Shown: positions 17,479 to 25,309 of the stretch, in pieces
How the letters are laid out: each line of letters starts with the position of its first letter
Numbering within the stretch: position 1 is the stretch's first letter
DNA from: Halorientalis litorea
GTDB lineage: Archaea; Halobacteriota; Halobacteria; Halobacteriales; Haloarculaceae
Assembly (NCBI RefSeq): GCF_023028225.1
Contig: NZ_CP095482.1
Span: forward strand, 1,178,001-1,242,000
Reading direction: 5' to 3'
Length of the DNA: 64,000 nt
Program-made: the position numbers and the translations under genes
Notes under the pieces: model-generated
Told to the model about the DNA's origin: nothing
The model's database searches: none
Seen by the model: only the letters and a program-made list of their open reading frames with translations

Positions 17479-18252
17479 GTGTCCGACGGCACCGCGAACC
17501 GCTGGGATGCGGACGACTACGACGACGGCCACGGCTTCGTCGCCGAGTACGGCGCGAGCCTCGTCGACCTGCTGGACCCGAAATCGGGGGAACGGGTACT
17601 TGACCTCGGCTGTGGCACCGGCCACCTGACTGCCGACATCGCCGAGCGCGGCGCGACGGCCGTCGGTATCGACCAGTCCGCCGAGATGGTCGAACAGGCC
17701 CGCGCGGCGTACCCCGGCTTGTCGTTTCGGCGAGCGGACGCGCGGTCGTTCACCGCCGAGGACCGCTTCGACGCCGTGTTCTCGAACGCCGCACTCCACT
17801 GGGTCCCCGGGGCCGACCACGACGCGGTCATCGAGGCTGTCGCCGACGCCCTCCGTCCCGGCGGCCGGTTCGTGGCCGAGATGGGTGGAACGGGCAACGT
17901 CGACCGCATCGTGACGGCGACGCTGGCCGAACTCCGCGAACGCGGGTACGACCGCGAGAACCCGTGGTACTTCCCGTCGGTCGGCGAGTACGCGACCCGA
18001 CTCGAAGCAGGCGGGTTCGAGGTGCGGCGGGCCGTCCTGTTCGACCGACCGACCGAACTGGAGAACGGGGCCGACGGCCTCGCGGACTGGCTCTCGATGT
18101 TCGGCGACAGCCTGTTCGCGGGACTCGCCGACGACGAACGCGAGGCCGTCGTCGCGGGCGTCGAGGACCGCCTCCGCCCGGACATGTTCGACGGCGAGAC
18201 GTGGACGGCGGACTACCGCCGTCTCCGGTTCGTCGCCGTCCGGGCGGCGTGA
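17479..18252 (+). CDS. Class I SAM-dependent methyltransferase
   Basis: This 257-aa protein has the complete class I methyltransferase fold. Motif I is [12 protein letters not shown], the acidic residue ending strand 2 is in VGIDQSAEM, motif II surrounds RRADARSF, and motif IV is FSNAALHWV. The overall pattern resembles trans-aconitate 2-methyltransferase and related small-molecule methyltransferases, but the substrate cannot be assigned. Translation starts at a GTG 4 bp after the ahcY stop, which implies an operon in which AhcY removes the SAH formed. The C-terminal third is variable, as usual for the substrate cap. Confidence 0.88.
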   Translation: MSDGTANRWDADDYDDGHGFVAEYGASLVDLLDPKSGERVLDLGCGTGHLTADIAERGATAVGIDQSAEMVEQARAAYPGLSFRRADARSFTAEDRFDAVFSNAALHWVPGADHDAVIEAVADALRPGGRFVAEMGGTGNVDRIVTATLAELRERGYDRENPWYFPSVGEYATRLEAGGFEVRRAVLFDRPTELENGADGLADWLSMFGDSLFAGLADDEREAVVAGVEDRLRPDMFDGETWTADYRRLRFVAVRAA

Positions 18253-18338
18253 GGGGAGCCAGCCACACGGACTCGGACTGTCCCGTCGGCGAACTACCGG
18301 ACGATTCCCTTTTGCCGTCACCCCACGAAGTCCGCGCC

Positions 18339-18863
18339 ATGTCGAGCAACCGGAAGGGGGACAGGCGCGAGCGCGAACTCGTCAACGAACTCGACGAGGC
18401 AGGCTTTGCAGTCATGCGCGCGCCGGCCAGCGGGAGTGCCACCGAGCGCGAACTCCCCGACGTGTTGGCGGGCGACGGCGAGACGTTCTACGCCATCGAG
18501 GCCAAGTCGTCGGCCGGCGACCCCATCTATCTGGACGGCGAGGAGATAGAGGCTCTACTCTACTTCGCGCAGAACTTCGGCGCGAAACCCCGCGTCGGCG
18601 TGCGGTTCGACCGCGAGGACTGGTACTTCTTCCACCCCGGCGACCTCTACACCACCGACGGCGGCAACTACCGCGTCAAAAAGGAGACGGCACTCGCCGA
18701 GGGCACGGACTTCGCGGAGTTCGTCGGCGACACCCAGAAAGTGACGCTCGAAGACGCCGCGGCGGCCGCTGGCGGGGAGAGCGGAGACGACGACGTGCGC
18801 GAGGTGCTGGCGGCGTTCGACCGTGGCGACATCAGCATCGAGGACGCCGCCGAGATGCTCTAA
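18339..18863 (+). CDS. hjc: Holliday junction resolvase Hjc
   Basis: This 174-aa protein matches the archaeal Hjc resolvase, which cuts four-way DNA junctions during recombination and fork restart. The nuclease core has the helix [14 protein letters not shown] with catalytic Glu, then LPDVLAG (D41), and IEAKSS (E54 and K56), the PD-(D/E)xK triad. The C terminus is longer than in crenarchaeal Hjc and carries a short acidic helix pair ([23 protein letters not shown]). The ATG at 18339 fits the family start [11 protein letters not shown]. It ends in a 4-bp overlap with the convergent SWIM gene. Confidence 0.93.
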   Translation: MSSNRKGDRRERELVNELDEAGFAVMRAPASGSATERELPDVLAGDGETFYAIEAKSSAGDPIYLDGEEIEALLYFAQNFGAKPRVGVRFDREDWYFFHPGDLYTTDGGNYRVKKETALAEGTDFAEFVGDTQKVTLEDAAAAAGGESGDDDVREVLAAFDRGDISIEDAAEML

Positions 18864-19486
18864 ACGACGGCGGCGTCCTCGGTCCGTGAGAGCCGCGAGT
18901 ACGGGAACGCGTACACCCGCGGGTCGTCGGCGCGAAGACTGTCGCCGAGGTAGACGGCGTCCACCACGACGTCGTCGGCCGGATAGTCGTGGTTAGTCGG
19001 GTGGGCGGCGACGGTCCGGCCGGTCGCCTCGATGACGTACTCGTCGGCCCGAGCCGACCGCACCCGCTCGACGACGAGCGTGTCGGCCGTCTCGCGGTCC
19101 ACCACCACGTCGCCGGGTTCGACCCGGCAGTCCTCGCACAGCGGCGGGTCCGCGGTTTCGGGGACGAACGACTCGTGGCCACAGTGGGCGCAGTCGGCGA
19201 CGCGCTTGCCCGGCGGCGGGACGCGCCCGCGGGTTATCTCGATGGCGACGCGGCGGCGGTGTTTGCACCGGACCCCGCGGTAGCGGTAGTCGGGGCAGGT
19301 ACACCGACCGTCGAGGACGTCGACCGTGTACTCGCGGTCGCTCTCGCTCTCGACGGCGTAGCACCCGCCGCCCAGCGGCCTGACGGCCATGGGTTCGGTC
19401 CACGCGCGAGCGGCGCGCTCGTCCAACTCGGACAGGTCGGGCGCGAGGGCGACTTTGTGGTGACGAAGGGGTGGCATAGCTCTCAC
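18860..19486 (-). CDS. SWIM zinc-finger protein
   Basis: This 208-aa protein has a SWIM finger, [18 protein letters not shown], in which two Cys, one Cys and one His bind zinc; SWIM domains contact DNA or protein partners. A second potential zinc site follows (CAHCGHESF ... LCEDC). The C-terminal half, with [18 protein letters not shown], looks like a small beta domain. The family is widespread in haloarchaea without a known role. Its stop overlaps the stop of hjc by 4 bp, tail to tail. Either ATG (19486 or 19477) could be the start; I keep the longer. An accessory role in DNA repair is only a guess from context. Confidence 0.8.
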   Translation of the reverse strand: MRAMPPLRHHKVALAPDLSELDERAARAWTEPMAVRPLGGGCYAVESESDREYTVDVLDGRCTCPDYRYRGVRCKHRRRVAIEITRGRVPPPGKRVADCAHCGHESFVPETADPPLCEDCRVEPGDVVVDRETADTLVVERVRSARADEYVIEATGRTVAAHPTNHDYPADDVVVDAVYLGDSLRADDPRVYAFPYSRLSRTEDAAVV

Positions 19487-19682
19487 GGACGCGGCTCAGG
19501 TTTCGGTGCGTCCACTTCGTGGTAGGTGCTGGAAGTACCTAAGGGACACGGCCGGAGAGGCCCGAAACAGCCGAAATTACCCGGAAGAGGTGTATGAGTA
19601 GTGCCGAAGCGGACGTGTCGAGCGCGGTGGACGCGGCGCGCCCATCGAAGGTCTTTTAGATTGTCCATCGGAATCCGCGAGC

Positions 19683-19892
19683 ATGGATATCCAACGGGAG
19701 ACGGTCGTTCAAGCAGGCGTCTCCTTCGCGGCCGTGTTCGTCTTCATCGGAGCCGTCGTCTACGTCGGGACGAGCTTCCGGGCGAACGGGAACATCACGC
19801 CCGACGGCGGACTCGCCATCCTCGGTGCGATAGTGCTGTTCATGGTGGTCATGAGTGCCGTCGGCTACTGGCTCGCCGGTCAGGGGTCCTAA
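19683..19892 (+). CDS. Small two-helix membrane protein, 69 aa
   Basis: This 69-aa protein starts MDIQRETVVQAGVSF and has two hydrophobic helices (about residues 8-28 and 42-64) around a polar loop with FRANGNITPDGG. It resembles a haloarchaeal family that I believe is named DUF7472; function unknown. The reading frame has the GC-rich codon use of its neighbours and ends in a 4-bp overlap with the convergent priL. The 196 bp upstream holds no other gene that I can support. Confidence 0.75.
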   Translation: MDIQRETVVQAGVSFAAVFVFIGAVVYVGTSFRANGNITPDGGLAILGAIVLFMVVMSAVGYWLAGQGS

Positions 19893-20974
19893 CCGGTCGC
19901 TTCCTCGTCTCGCTCCTCGCGCCAGTCGGTGAGTTCGTCGTCGTCGGCGTCGTCGAGTCTGTGTTCGTAGTAGTTCAGCGGGTGTGACTCGTTGATGACG
20001 TCCTCGCAGATGTCGTCTTTGCCCACGCAGTCGCCGTAGGACTGCATCGTCGCACACGCCGGCGTCGAGTACGCCGTCGGACTCGTCTCGCCGCGGATGT
20101 GATTGACCTGATAGCGCGTCTGCTCCTCGCCGAAGCCGGGGTTGACCTGGAACAGGTCGACGATTTCGTCCGTCGTCATCCCGATGCCAGTGAGAAACGT
20201 CGCGATGGCGAAGCGGGAGTGGTGTTCGAGGTGTTCGCCCTTCTGCACCCGGTCAAGCAGGTGTTTCATGCAGGGCGGGAACATCTCGGGAACCACCGTG
20301 TCGATGTCCCGGGTCAAGTCGAGGTCCGCCAGCAGTTCCCGAACGCGGTCGGTCTCCTCGGTGAGTTCCGACGCGATGGCGTCGGGTACCTCGAAGGGGA
20401 GGCCGTCGGCGACGCGACTCTGGACGGCCTGCCGGAGCAGAATCAGGAGGTCCGATTCGTCTATCGGGACCTGTCCGTCCGCGAGCGGGCGGTTCACCAG
20501 TCGCCACTCGTCGCCCCACTCGCCGGCGGCGTGTTCGAGGTACGCGCTCACGTCGACGGCGTACTCGTCACCGGGGGTTTCGTGGACACTCCCCCCGAGG
20601 TCGAACTCCGCGAGCAGGTCCGAGAGGCCGAGTCGCTCGGTACGCGTACTCTGGAACTCCGTCGTCGTCGCGAGTTCCTCGGAGAACTGCTCGTAGGCCG
20701 ACCGGGCCTCCGCGCGCGTGTACCGGCGGTGTAGGATGTGTTCGTCCACCAGTGAGACGATGACGCGAGCGACCGGATACGAGAGGAGTTCGACGCGGGT
20801 CCGCCGGTGTTGGTCGCCGACGGTCCCCTCCGTGATGGCCCACTCGACGCGCTCCAGCCCGCGCTCGACGACGGCTTCGTCGGTGGCGACGAGGTCCGTG
20901 AGGTCCACGCCCGCGGCTTCGACGGCCTCGCGGGCGGCCGAGAGAAACGGGTACCGTGCGTGGAGCGCCTTCAT
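19889..20974 (-). CDS. priL: DNA primase large subunit
   Basis: This 361-aa protein is the regulatory subunit of archaeal primase, which with PriS makes primers for DNA replication. The C-terminal domain carries four conserved cysteines, C235, C307, C316 and C323 (PPCMK, PACATM, YGDCVG, DICED), that hold the 4Fe-4S cluster. The N-terminal region contains the helical PriS-binding part. Length is normal. PriS is not in the window. It is upstream, in transcription direction, of nothing obvious; pcn lies 2.7 kb away on the same strand with two membrane-protein genes between. Confidence 0.93.
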   Translation of the reverse strand: MKALHARYPFLSAAREAVEAAGVDLTDLVATDEAVVERGLERVEWAITEGTVGDQHRRTRVELLSYPVARVIVSLVDEHILHRRYTRAEARSAYEQFSEELATTTEFQSTRTERLGLSDLLAEFDLGGSVHETPGDEYAVDVSAYLEHAAGEWGDEWRLVNRPLADGQVPIDESDLLILLRQAVQSRVADGLPFEVPDAIASELTEETDRVRELLADLDLTRDIDTVVPEMFPPCMKHLLDRVQKGEHLEHHSRFAIATFLTGIGMTTDEIVDLFQVNPGFGEEQTRYQVNHIRGETSPTAYSTPACATMQSYGDCVGKDDICEDVINESHPLNYYEHRLDDADDDELTDWREERDEEATG

Positions 20975-21044
20975 CGGCCCTACGATTGGGGCGGGTCAGA
21001 ATAAACCCGGCGGTCGGTGCCGAAATTCCGGCGGTCGCGGCCGG

Positions 21045-21656
21045 TCAGCGCGACCGGCGGTCCTCGATTTCCGTGAGTACCTGTTCCTCGTTGCCCCCGT
21101 CACCGAGGAGTGACTGGTAGCGTTCCAGTTCCTGCGGGGACACCTCCATCCGGTGTGTCTCCCCACCCTGTTCGAGTTCGAGTGTGACCGTGCCGTGCGG
21201 GTCGTTGCGCCGCCGGACGTTGGCGACGGCAACGAAGAGGAACCACAGCGCGACGAAGCCGCCGAGGAAGTAGACGACGGCCGTCTCGAACACCAGCGGG
21301 TCCGCCGACTGCACCCAGCGGTCCGGGTACGCGTAGGCGAACAGTGCGACACCGGCGACGGCGACGGTCGCACCGGCGACGACGCCGACCTGCTGGCGAC
21401 GTTTCGACGGCAGGACGACGACGACACCGAGCAACACCGCCGGGCCGCCAAGTCCCGCGAGGACGCCGCCGAGGTGCTTCGCGGCGATGGGGTCCCGTGC
21501 GCCCAGCAACGGGCCGAGTGGCGTCGTCACCACGAGCAGGGCCGCGACGAGTGCCACCGCGCCAGCCAGCGACACCGCCCCACCGAGTGCGACCCGACGC
21601 GGGTCCCGGCCGTGGCGGTCACGTCGGCTGTCGTAGGCCTCGGAGAGGCTCGGCAT
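21045..21656 (-). CDS. Membrane protein, 203 aa (DUF7139-like)
   Basis: This 203-aa protein has four predicted membrane helices between about residues 24 and 145. A cytoplasmic N terminus (SLSEAYDSRRDRHGRDPRRV) comes first. A soluble C-terminal tail follows the helices, with a short beta pair (GTVTLELEQGGETHRMEVS) and a helix (PQELERYQSLLGDG). I recognise this as a conserved haloarchaeal family, probably DUF7139, of unknown function. It lies between priL and the transporter-USP gene on the same strand, with gaps of about 70 and 60 bp, so it could share a transcript with either. Confidence 0.75.
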   Translation of the reverse strand: MPSLSEAYDSRRDRHGRDPRRVALGGAVSLAGAVALVAALLVVTTPLGPLLGARDPIAAKHLGGVLAGLGGPAVLLGVVVVLPSKRRQQVGVVAGATVAVAGVALFAYAYPDRWVQSADPLVFETAVVYFLGGFVALWFLFVAVANVRRRNDPHGTVTLELEQGGETHRMEVSPQELERYQSLLGDGGNEEQVLTEIEDRRSR

Positions 21657-21716
21657 ACTCCCTACTGGTCGCTCCTGCTACAAAACGATGCGTCAGACAG
21701 GCGTGTGACGCGGCGG

Positions 21717-23564
21717 TCAACGGCGGCCGAAGACGCGCTCGCGGAGGTTCCACCCGTTCGGCCGCTCGGTGAGCAACACCGAACAGTCCACCTCGTCGAC
21801 CACGTCCATGTGGAGCGAGTCGGCCACCAGCCGCGAGAGGAGGCCGCGCTCGGTCGCACCCATGACGACCATCGTGGAGTCGGTGGCCGCTCGCTCGATA
21901 GCGGCCTCGACGTCGCCGGACCCGTCGACCGTCATCGTCGCGTCACCCAAGTCGTGTTCGACGGCCCAGTCCGCGAGGAACTCCTCGGCCGCGGTGCGTT
22001 CCGCCGCCCCGTCGACGACGTGCAACAGCGTCACCTCGGTCCCAGCGACCGATTGGAGCGTCCGCGCGACTTCCGCGCTGAGGGCACAGTTCTGTCCTCC
22101 GTTGGTCGGGAGGAGGAGCCGCGAGGTGTCGAACCCGCGGTCCTTGAGGATGAGGAAGTCACAGGGGAGCCGCCGGGTGAGGTCACTCAGTGACTGCTCG
22201 GAACGGGCCGCACCCCACAGGCGGTCCTCGCTCCACCCGAGGACGACGGTGTCGGCGTTCTTGCGCCGGGCGATGTCGAATATCTCCTGGAAGGAGCGAT
22301 GGGAGACGACCGTCGATGCTTCGAACCCGACATCGTAGGCGTCCGCCGTCGCTCGGACCGGTTCGAGGAGGGTCTTCGACTCGTCGACGATGCGGCGGTG
22401 CTGGGAGACGCCGTACCCCCCGGACATCCGCTGGGGCGTCTGGACGACGTGGACCGCGTGGACCGTCGCGGCCTCGTGGTCACTGGCGAGGGTACAGGCC
22501 AGTTCCACGAGGTGGTCCTCGGTCCGCGGGTTCGCGATGGGAACGACCACCCGATAGTCGCCGTTGTCCTCCTGTACCGCCGGTTCGACGGTGTCGACCA
22601 GCGGGACGTAAGCGCGGCCGACGACACCGCCGAGGAGCCACTCTCGACTGGAGAGTTGCCGGTTGGCTCCCTCGAAGCGGGCCGATTCGAGGCGGTGCTC
22701 GGTCGTCTGGAAGTAGTTGACCAGCGTCACCAGCACGACGCCGCCGACGGTGTTGCCGAGCAACACCGGGAGGACGAACTCGACGAGCCCCACACCGACC
22801 GCGAGGTCCCCGAGCAGGACCAGATACACCATCTCGGTGAACGAGACGACCGAGTGATACAGCCCGCCGAGCGGTATCGCGAGGAAGGCCAAGTAGATGA
22901 CGACCAGTCGGGAAATCGTGTCCCGTGCGGCGTACTCGACCCAGACGACGCCGGCGACGATGAGGCCCGCGAAGGCGGCCTTGGCGAACAGCGGCCACCA
23001 CGCCGTCGCCACGCCCTTCTGTGCGAGCGAGGCCGCCGCCGTGGCCGCACCGGGGTCCAGAACGCCACCGAACACGAGCGCGAGCGCGCCGAGCGCGCCG
23101 CCGGTGAAGTTCCCCGCCAACACGAGGGTCCAGTTGCGCAGGAGTGCCGGAATCGAGGCCAACCGCTCCAGCGTGAGTGCCACCGGCGGGAGCGTGTTCT
23201 CGGTGTAGAGTTGGTAGCCGCCGATGATGATGTAGATGAACCCGAGCGGATACAGCATGACGCTCAGGACGGTGTCGCCGCCGGTCGACGCCGTCAGCGA
23301 CGCGTACAGCAGGAAGGTGATGGTAATCGCAAAGCCCGCGGCGAGACCGCTGAAGAACAGTTCGCGGCTCCCGGAAGTTATTTCCTCGTCGGCGGCGGCG
23401 ATGATGCGCTGGAACACCTCGTCGGTCGAGAACCGGTCGCGGACGACCCGACCGGCCGCCGGGGCACCGCTCCGGGACCGTTCGACCGCCTCCCGGACCG
23501 ACTCCGCCGGGTCTTTTCCGTCCGGGGACCGGGCGTCACCGTCTCGGTGCTCGGGGTCACTCAT
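21717..23564 (-). CDS. Formate/nitrite-transporter-like protein fused to two universal stress domains
   Basis: This 615-aa fusion has an N-terminal FNT channel (about residues 60-285, six helices). Characteristic parts are the pentameric-channel repeat signatures GNFTGG and GNTVGG and the central pore histidine H237 in LYHSVV. Two UspA-like domains follow (about 337-470 and 475-600). The second keeps a nucleotide-binding-like pattern in VMGATERGLLSRLVADS. FNT proteins pass small anions such as formate or nitrite. The USP domains could sense nucleotides and gate transport or report energy status; that is inference. No formate or nitrite metabolic gene is adjacent, so the substrate is open. Confidence 0.88.
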   Translation of the reverse strand: MSDPEHRDGDARSPDGKDPAESVREAVERSRSGAPAAGRVVRDRFSTDEVFQRIIAAADEEITSGSRELFFSGLAAGFAITITFLLYASLTASTGGDTVLSVMLYPLGFIYIIIGGYQLYTENTLPPVALTLERLASIPALLRNWTLVLAGNFTGGALGALALVFGGVLDPGAATAAASLAQKGVATAWWPLFAKAAFAGLIVAGVVWVEYAARDTISRLVVIYLAFLAIPLGGLYHSVVSFTEMVYLVLLGDLAVGVGLVEFVLPVLLGNTVGGVVLVTLVNYFQTTEHRLESARFEGANRQLSSREWLLGGVVGRAYVPLVDTVEPAVQEDNGDYRVVVPIANPRTEDHLVELACTLASDHEAATVHAVHVVQTPQRMSGGYGVSQHRRIVDESKTLLEPVRATADAYDVGFEASTVVSHRSFQEIFDIARRKNADTVVLGWSEDRLWGAARSEQSLSDLTRRLPCDFLILKDRGFDTSRLLLPTNGGQNCALSAEVARTLQSVAGTEVTLLHVVDGAAERTAAEEFLADWAVEHDLGDATMTVDGSGDVEAAIERAATDSTMVVMGATERGLLSRLVADSLHMDVVDEVDCSVLLTERPNGWNLRERVFGRR

Positions 23565-23636
23565 CGGGTATCGATGTGCAGATAGGAGTCGTAAGCGTTG
23601 TGAAGCCGGTTCGAGCGGCCCGTCACGGATGTCGGG

Positions 23637-24380
23637 TCAGTCGCTCTGGATGCGCGGGGCGAGCATGTAGGTGACCTGCCCGTTGCCCTCGGCGATGTCG
23701 AAGTGCATCTTGACCGGGAACTCCTCGCCCAGTTCCATCTCCACCTCGGCGTTGCTCGGTATGGCCTTGTTCATGTCCTTGAGGTAGTCCAGCGAGAACA
23801 GCGAGTGAGCGTCGCCGGCGGTCAGGTCGATGAGGTCGTCGGTCCCCAACTCGAAGTGAACGTCGTCGGTGTCGCCCTCGGCGTCGACGTAGAAGGTCTC
23901 GTCGCCCTCGTCGACACCCAGCGCGATGTGGTCGCTGACCATGTCGGCGGCCGTGACGGCCCGGTCGATGTCCTTCCCTTCGAGGACGATGAGGGCGGGC
24001 AAGTCTAGGTCGGGGAGGTCTGGTTCCTGCCGAATCGAGTCCGGGTCGATGAGTGCGAGCGTCCCCTCCAGTCCGTCTATCTGGACGTGGAGTTTGCGCG
24101 TCTCCTCGTCGAGTTCCAACTGGATGAGCTGTCCCGCGTCGGCCATGCTCGCGAACTCCTCCAACCGGGAGAGGTTGACGCCGATGGTACCCCCGTCCGT
24201 CTCGTAGGACTCGAAGGCCGCGGCGTCGAGGCGGAGGTCGACCATCCCCACGTTCGCGGGGTCGACGGCCCGGATTTCGATGCCCTCGTCCGTGAGGTGG
24301 ATTTTGCACTCGTCCACCAGCACGCTCACGGAGTCGAGCGTCGCCCGGAGCGTCTCCGCACTCACAATCGCGTTGAACAT
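23637..24380 (-). CDS. pcn: DNA polymerase sliding clamp (PCNA)
   Basis: This 247-aa protein is archaeal PCNA, the homotrimeric ring that tethers polymerases, ligase and nucleases to DNA. Landmarks are [18 protein letters not shown], the DNA-facing and beta strands of domain one, the interdomain connector near [12 protein letters not shown], and the C-terminal [12 protein letters not shown]. As in other halophiles the inner surface has fewer basic residues. The ATG at 24380 gives the family start, and a minus-strand TATA box lies 27-34 nt upstream. RFC subunits that load it are encoded at 8.5 and 48.4 kb. Confidence 0.97.
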   Translation of the reverse strand: MFNAIVSAETLRATLDSVSVLVDECKIHLTDEGIEIRAVDPANVGMVDLRLDAAAFESYETDGGTIGVNLSRLEEFASMADAGQLIQLELDEETRKLHVQIDGLEGTLALIDPDSIRQEPDLPDLDLPALIVLEGKDIDRAVTAADMVSDHIALGVDEGDETFYVDAEGDTDDVHFELGTDDLIDLTAGDAHSLFSLDYLKDMNKAIPSNAEVEMELGEEFPVKMHFDIAEGNGQVTYMLAPRIQSD

Positions 24381-24406
24381 CTTGCCCCCGGCTACGCCCC
24401 CATCTG

Positions 24407-24414
24407 TTAAAAAT
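24407..24414 (-). promoter_or_regulatory. TATA box of pcn
   Basis: ATTTTTAA on the minus strand lies 27-34 nt before the pcn start codon, in a 119-bp divergent promoter region shared with the Bat-type regulator. Confidence 0.65.
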
Positions 24415-24470
24415 GCCCGTCCTTCGGCCGCGTGCGCGTGTATGCCGTAGCGCTGTTCCCGGGCCGACAG

Positions 24471-24481
24471 GTTATATTCCA
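24471..24481 (+). promoter_or_regulatory. TATA box and half operator of the Bat-type regulator
   Basis: GTTATATTCCA contains a TATA element 20-29 nt before the ATG at 24500. Its ATATTCCA part repeats one arm of the palindrome in the promoter of the metal ATPase at 25259-25272, which would fit autoregulation by the encoded regulator. Confidence 0.5.
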
Positions 24482-24499
24482 CCATGTCCAAGCGAGCGT

Positions 24500-25249
24500 A
24501 TGCGCGAACTCGTCTTCGCACTCGAGTACGAGTCCGGGTGCAACAGGGTGGCCGACACGCTCGCGAGTCACCCGGACGCCCGGATTCGCTCGCTCTCGCT
24601 GCACGCCACGGCCGAGAGCCTCTGGCGCGTCGACCACGCGACGGGGACGCCGGACGCGCTCGCCGCTATCGAGGACGCCTTCCTCGACACGGACTACTAC
24701 GCAGACTGTCTCGCCACCGAGGACTGCAACGCCACCCAGACCACCGAAGTGCTCGACCACACGGACGAGACACTCGTCCTCTACTCCCACTGGGAGCGGA
24801 CGCCCACCTGCGCGTCCGTACCCCACATCGCACGCGACCACCTCGGCGACGGCGTGCTGTTCGAGACGCGCCACGAGGGGCGACACTACACGTGGCGCGT
24901 CATCCACTCCGGTGCGGGCGACGTGGGCGCGTTCTTCGACGCCCTCGAGGCGGCTGTCGGCGACTGCGCCCGGATGGAGATGCTGCGGACGGCGGACACC
25001 GCGGCACCCGCGGGCGACACCGACGGCGAACGACGTGGCCTCTCCCCCGAACAGGAGGCCGCGCTCCGGGCCGCCGTCGAACACGGCTACTACGAGTCAC
25101 CCCGTGCCGTCGATGTCGGTGAACTCGCCGCCCACCTCGACGTCCCGCGGTCGACGCTCACCTATCGCCTGCGGCGGGCCGAAGAGACGTTGGCGAAGCG
25201 GTACGTCGCCGACACGCGACTCCCGACGGAACTCGCCCCACAGCTGTGA
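24500..25249 (+). CDS. Bat-type HTH transcriptional regulator
   Basis: This 249-aa protein ends in a bacterioopsin-activator HTH_10 domain: [30 protein letters not shown] followed by the recognition part [19 protein letters not shown] (quoted in parts). The N-terminal 180 residues form a ligand-sensing region with several cysteines and histidines ([28 protein letters not shown]), possible metal ligands. The ATG at 24500 starts [10 protein letters not shown], typical of this class. It sits 60 bp upstream of a zinc/cadmium P-type ATPase on the same strand, so a metal-responsive control of that pump is likely, though not shown. Confidence 0.85.
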   Translation: MRELVFALEYESGCNRVADTLASHPDARIRSLSLHATAESLWRVDHATGTPDALAAIEDAFLDTDYYADCLATEDCNATQTTEVLDHTDETLVLYSHWERTPTCASVPHIARDHLGDGVLFETRHEGRHYTWRVIHSGAGDVGAFFDALEAAVGDCARMEMLRTADTAAPAGDTDGERRGLSPEQEAALRAAVEHGYYESPRAVDVGELAAHLDVPRSTLTYRLRRAEETLAKRYVADTRLPTELAPQL

Positions 25250-25258
25250 GCATCGCGT

Positions 25259-25272
25259 TTGGAATATTCCAA
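25259..25272 (+). promoter_or_regulatory. Perfect 14-bp palindrome in the metal-ATPase promoter
   Basis: TTGGAATATTCCAA is a perfect inverted repeat. Its centre is about 44 nt before the GTG start of the ATPase gene and just upstream of a weak TATA element (CCTTATTC, 25278-25285). In archaea this is the usual position of activator sites. It is the best candidate operator for the adjacent Bat-type regulator. Confidence 0.6.
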
Positions 25273-25309
25273 CTAACCCTTATTCAGTCGACGGTCCTAC
25301 GGGCAGGTA

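Noticed and set aside
16191-17492. A 433-codon minus-strand frame over ahcY
   Set aside because: It lies antisense to a fully conserved SAH hydrolase and has no family features.
19594-19659. A 21-aa frame (MSSAEADVSSAV...) after a GGAAGAGG sequence
   Set aside because: Although a ribosome-binding-like sequence precedes it, the frame is too short to judge and I recognise no family.
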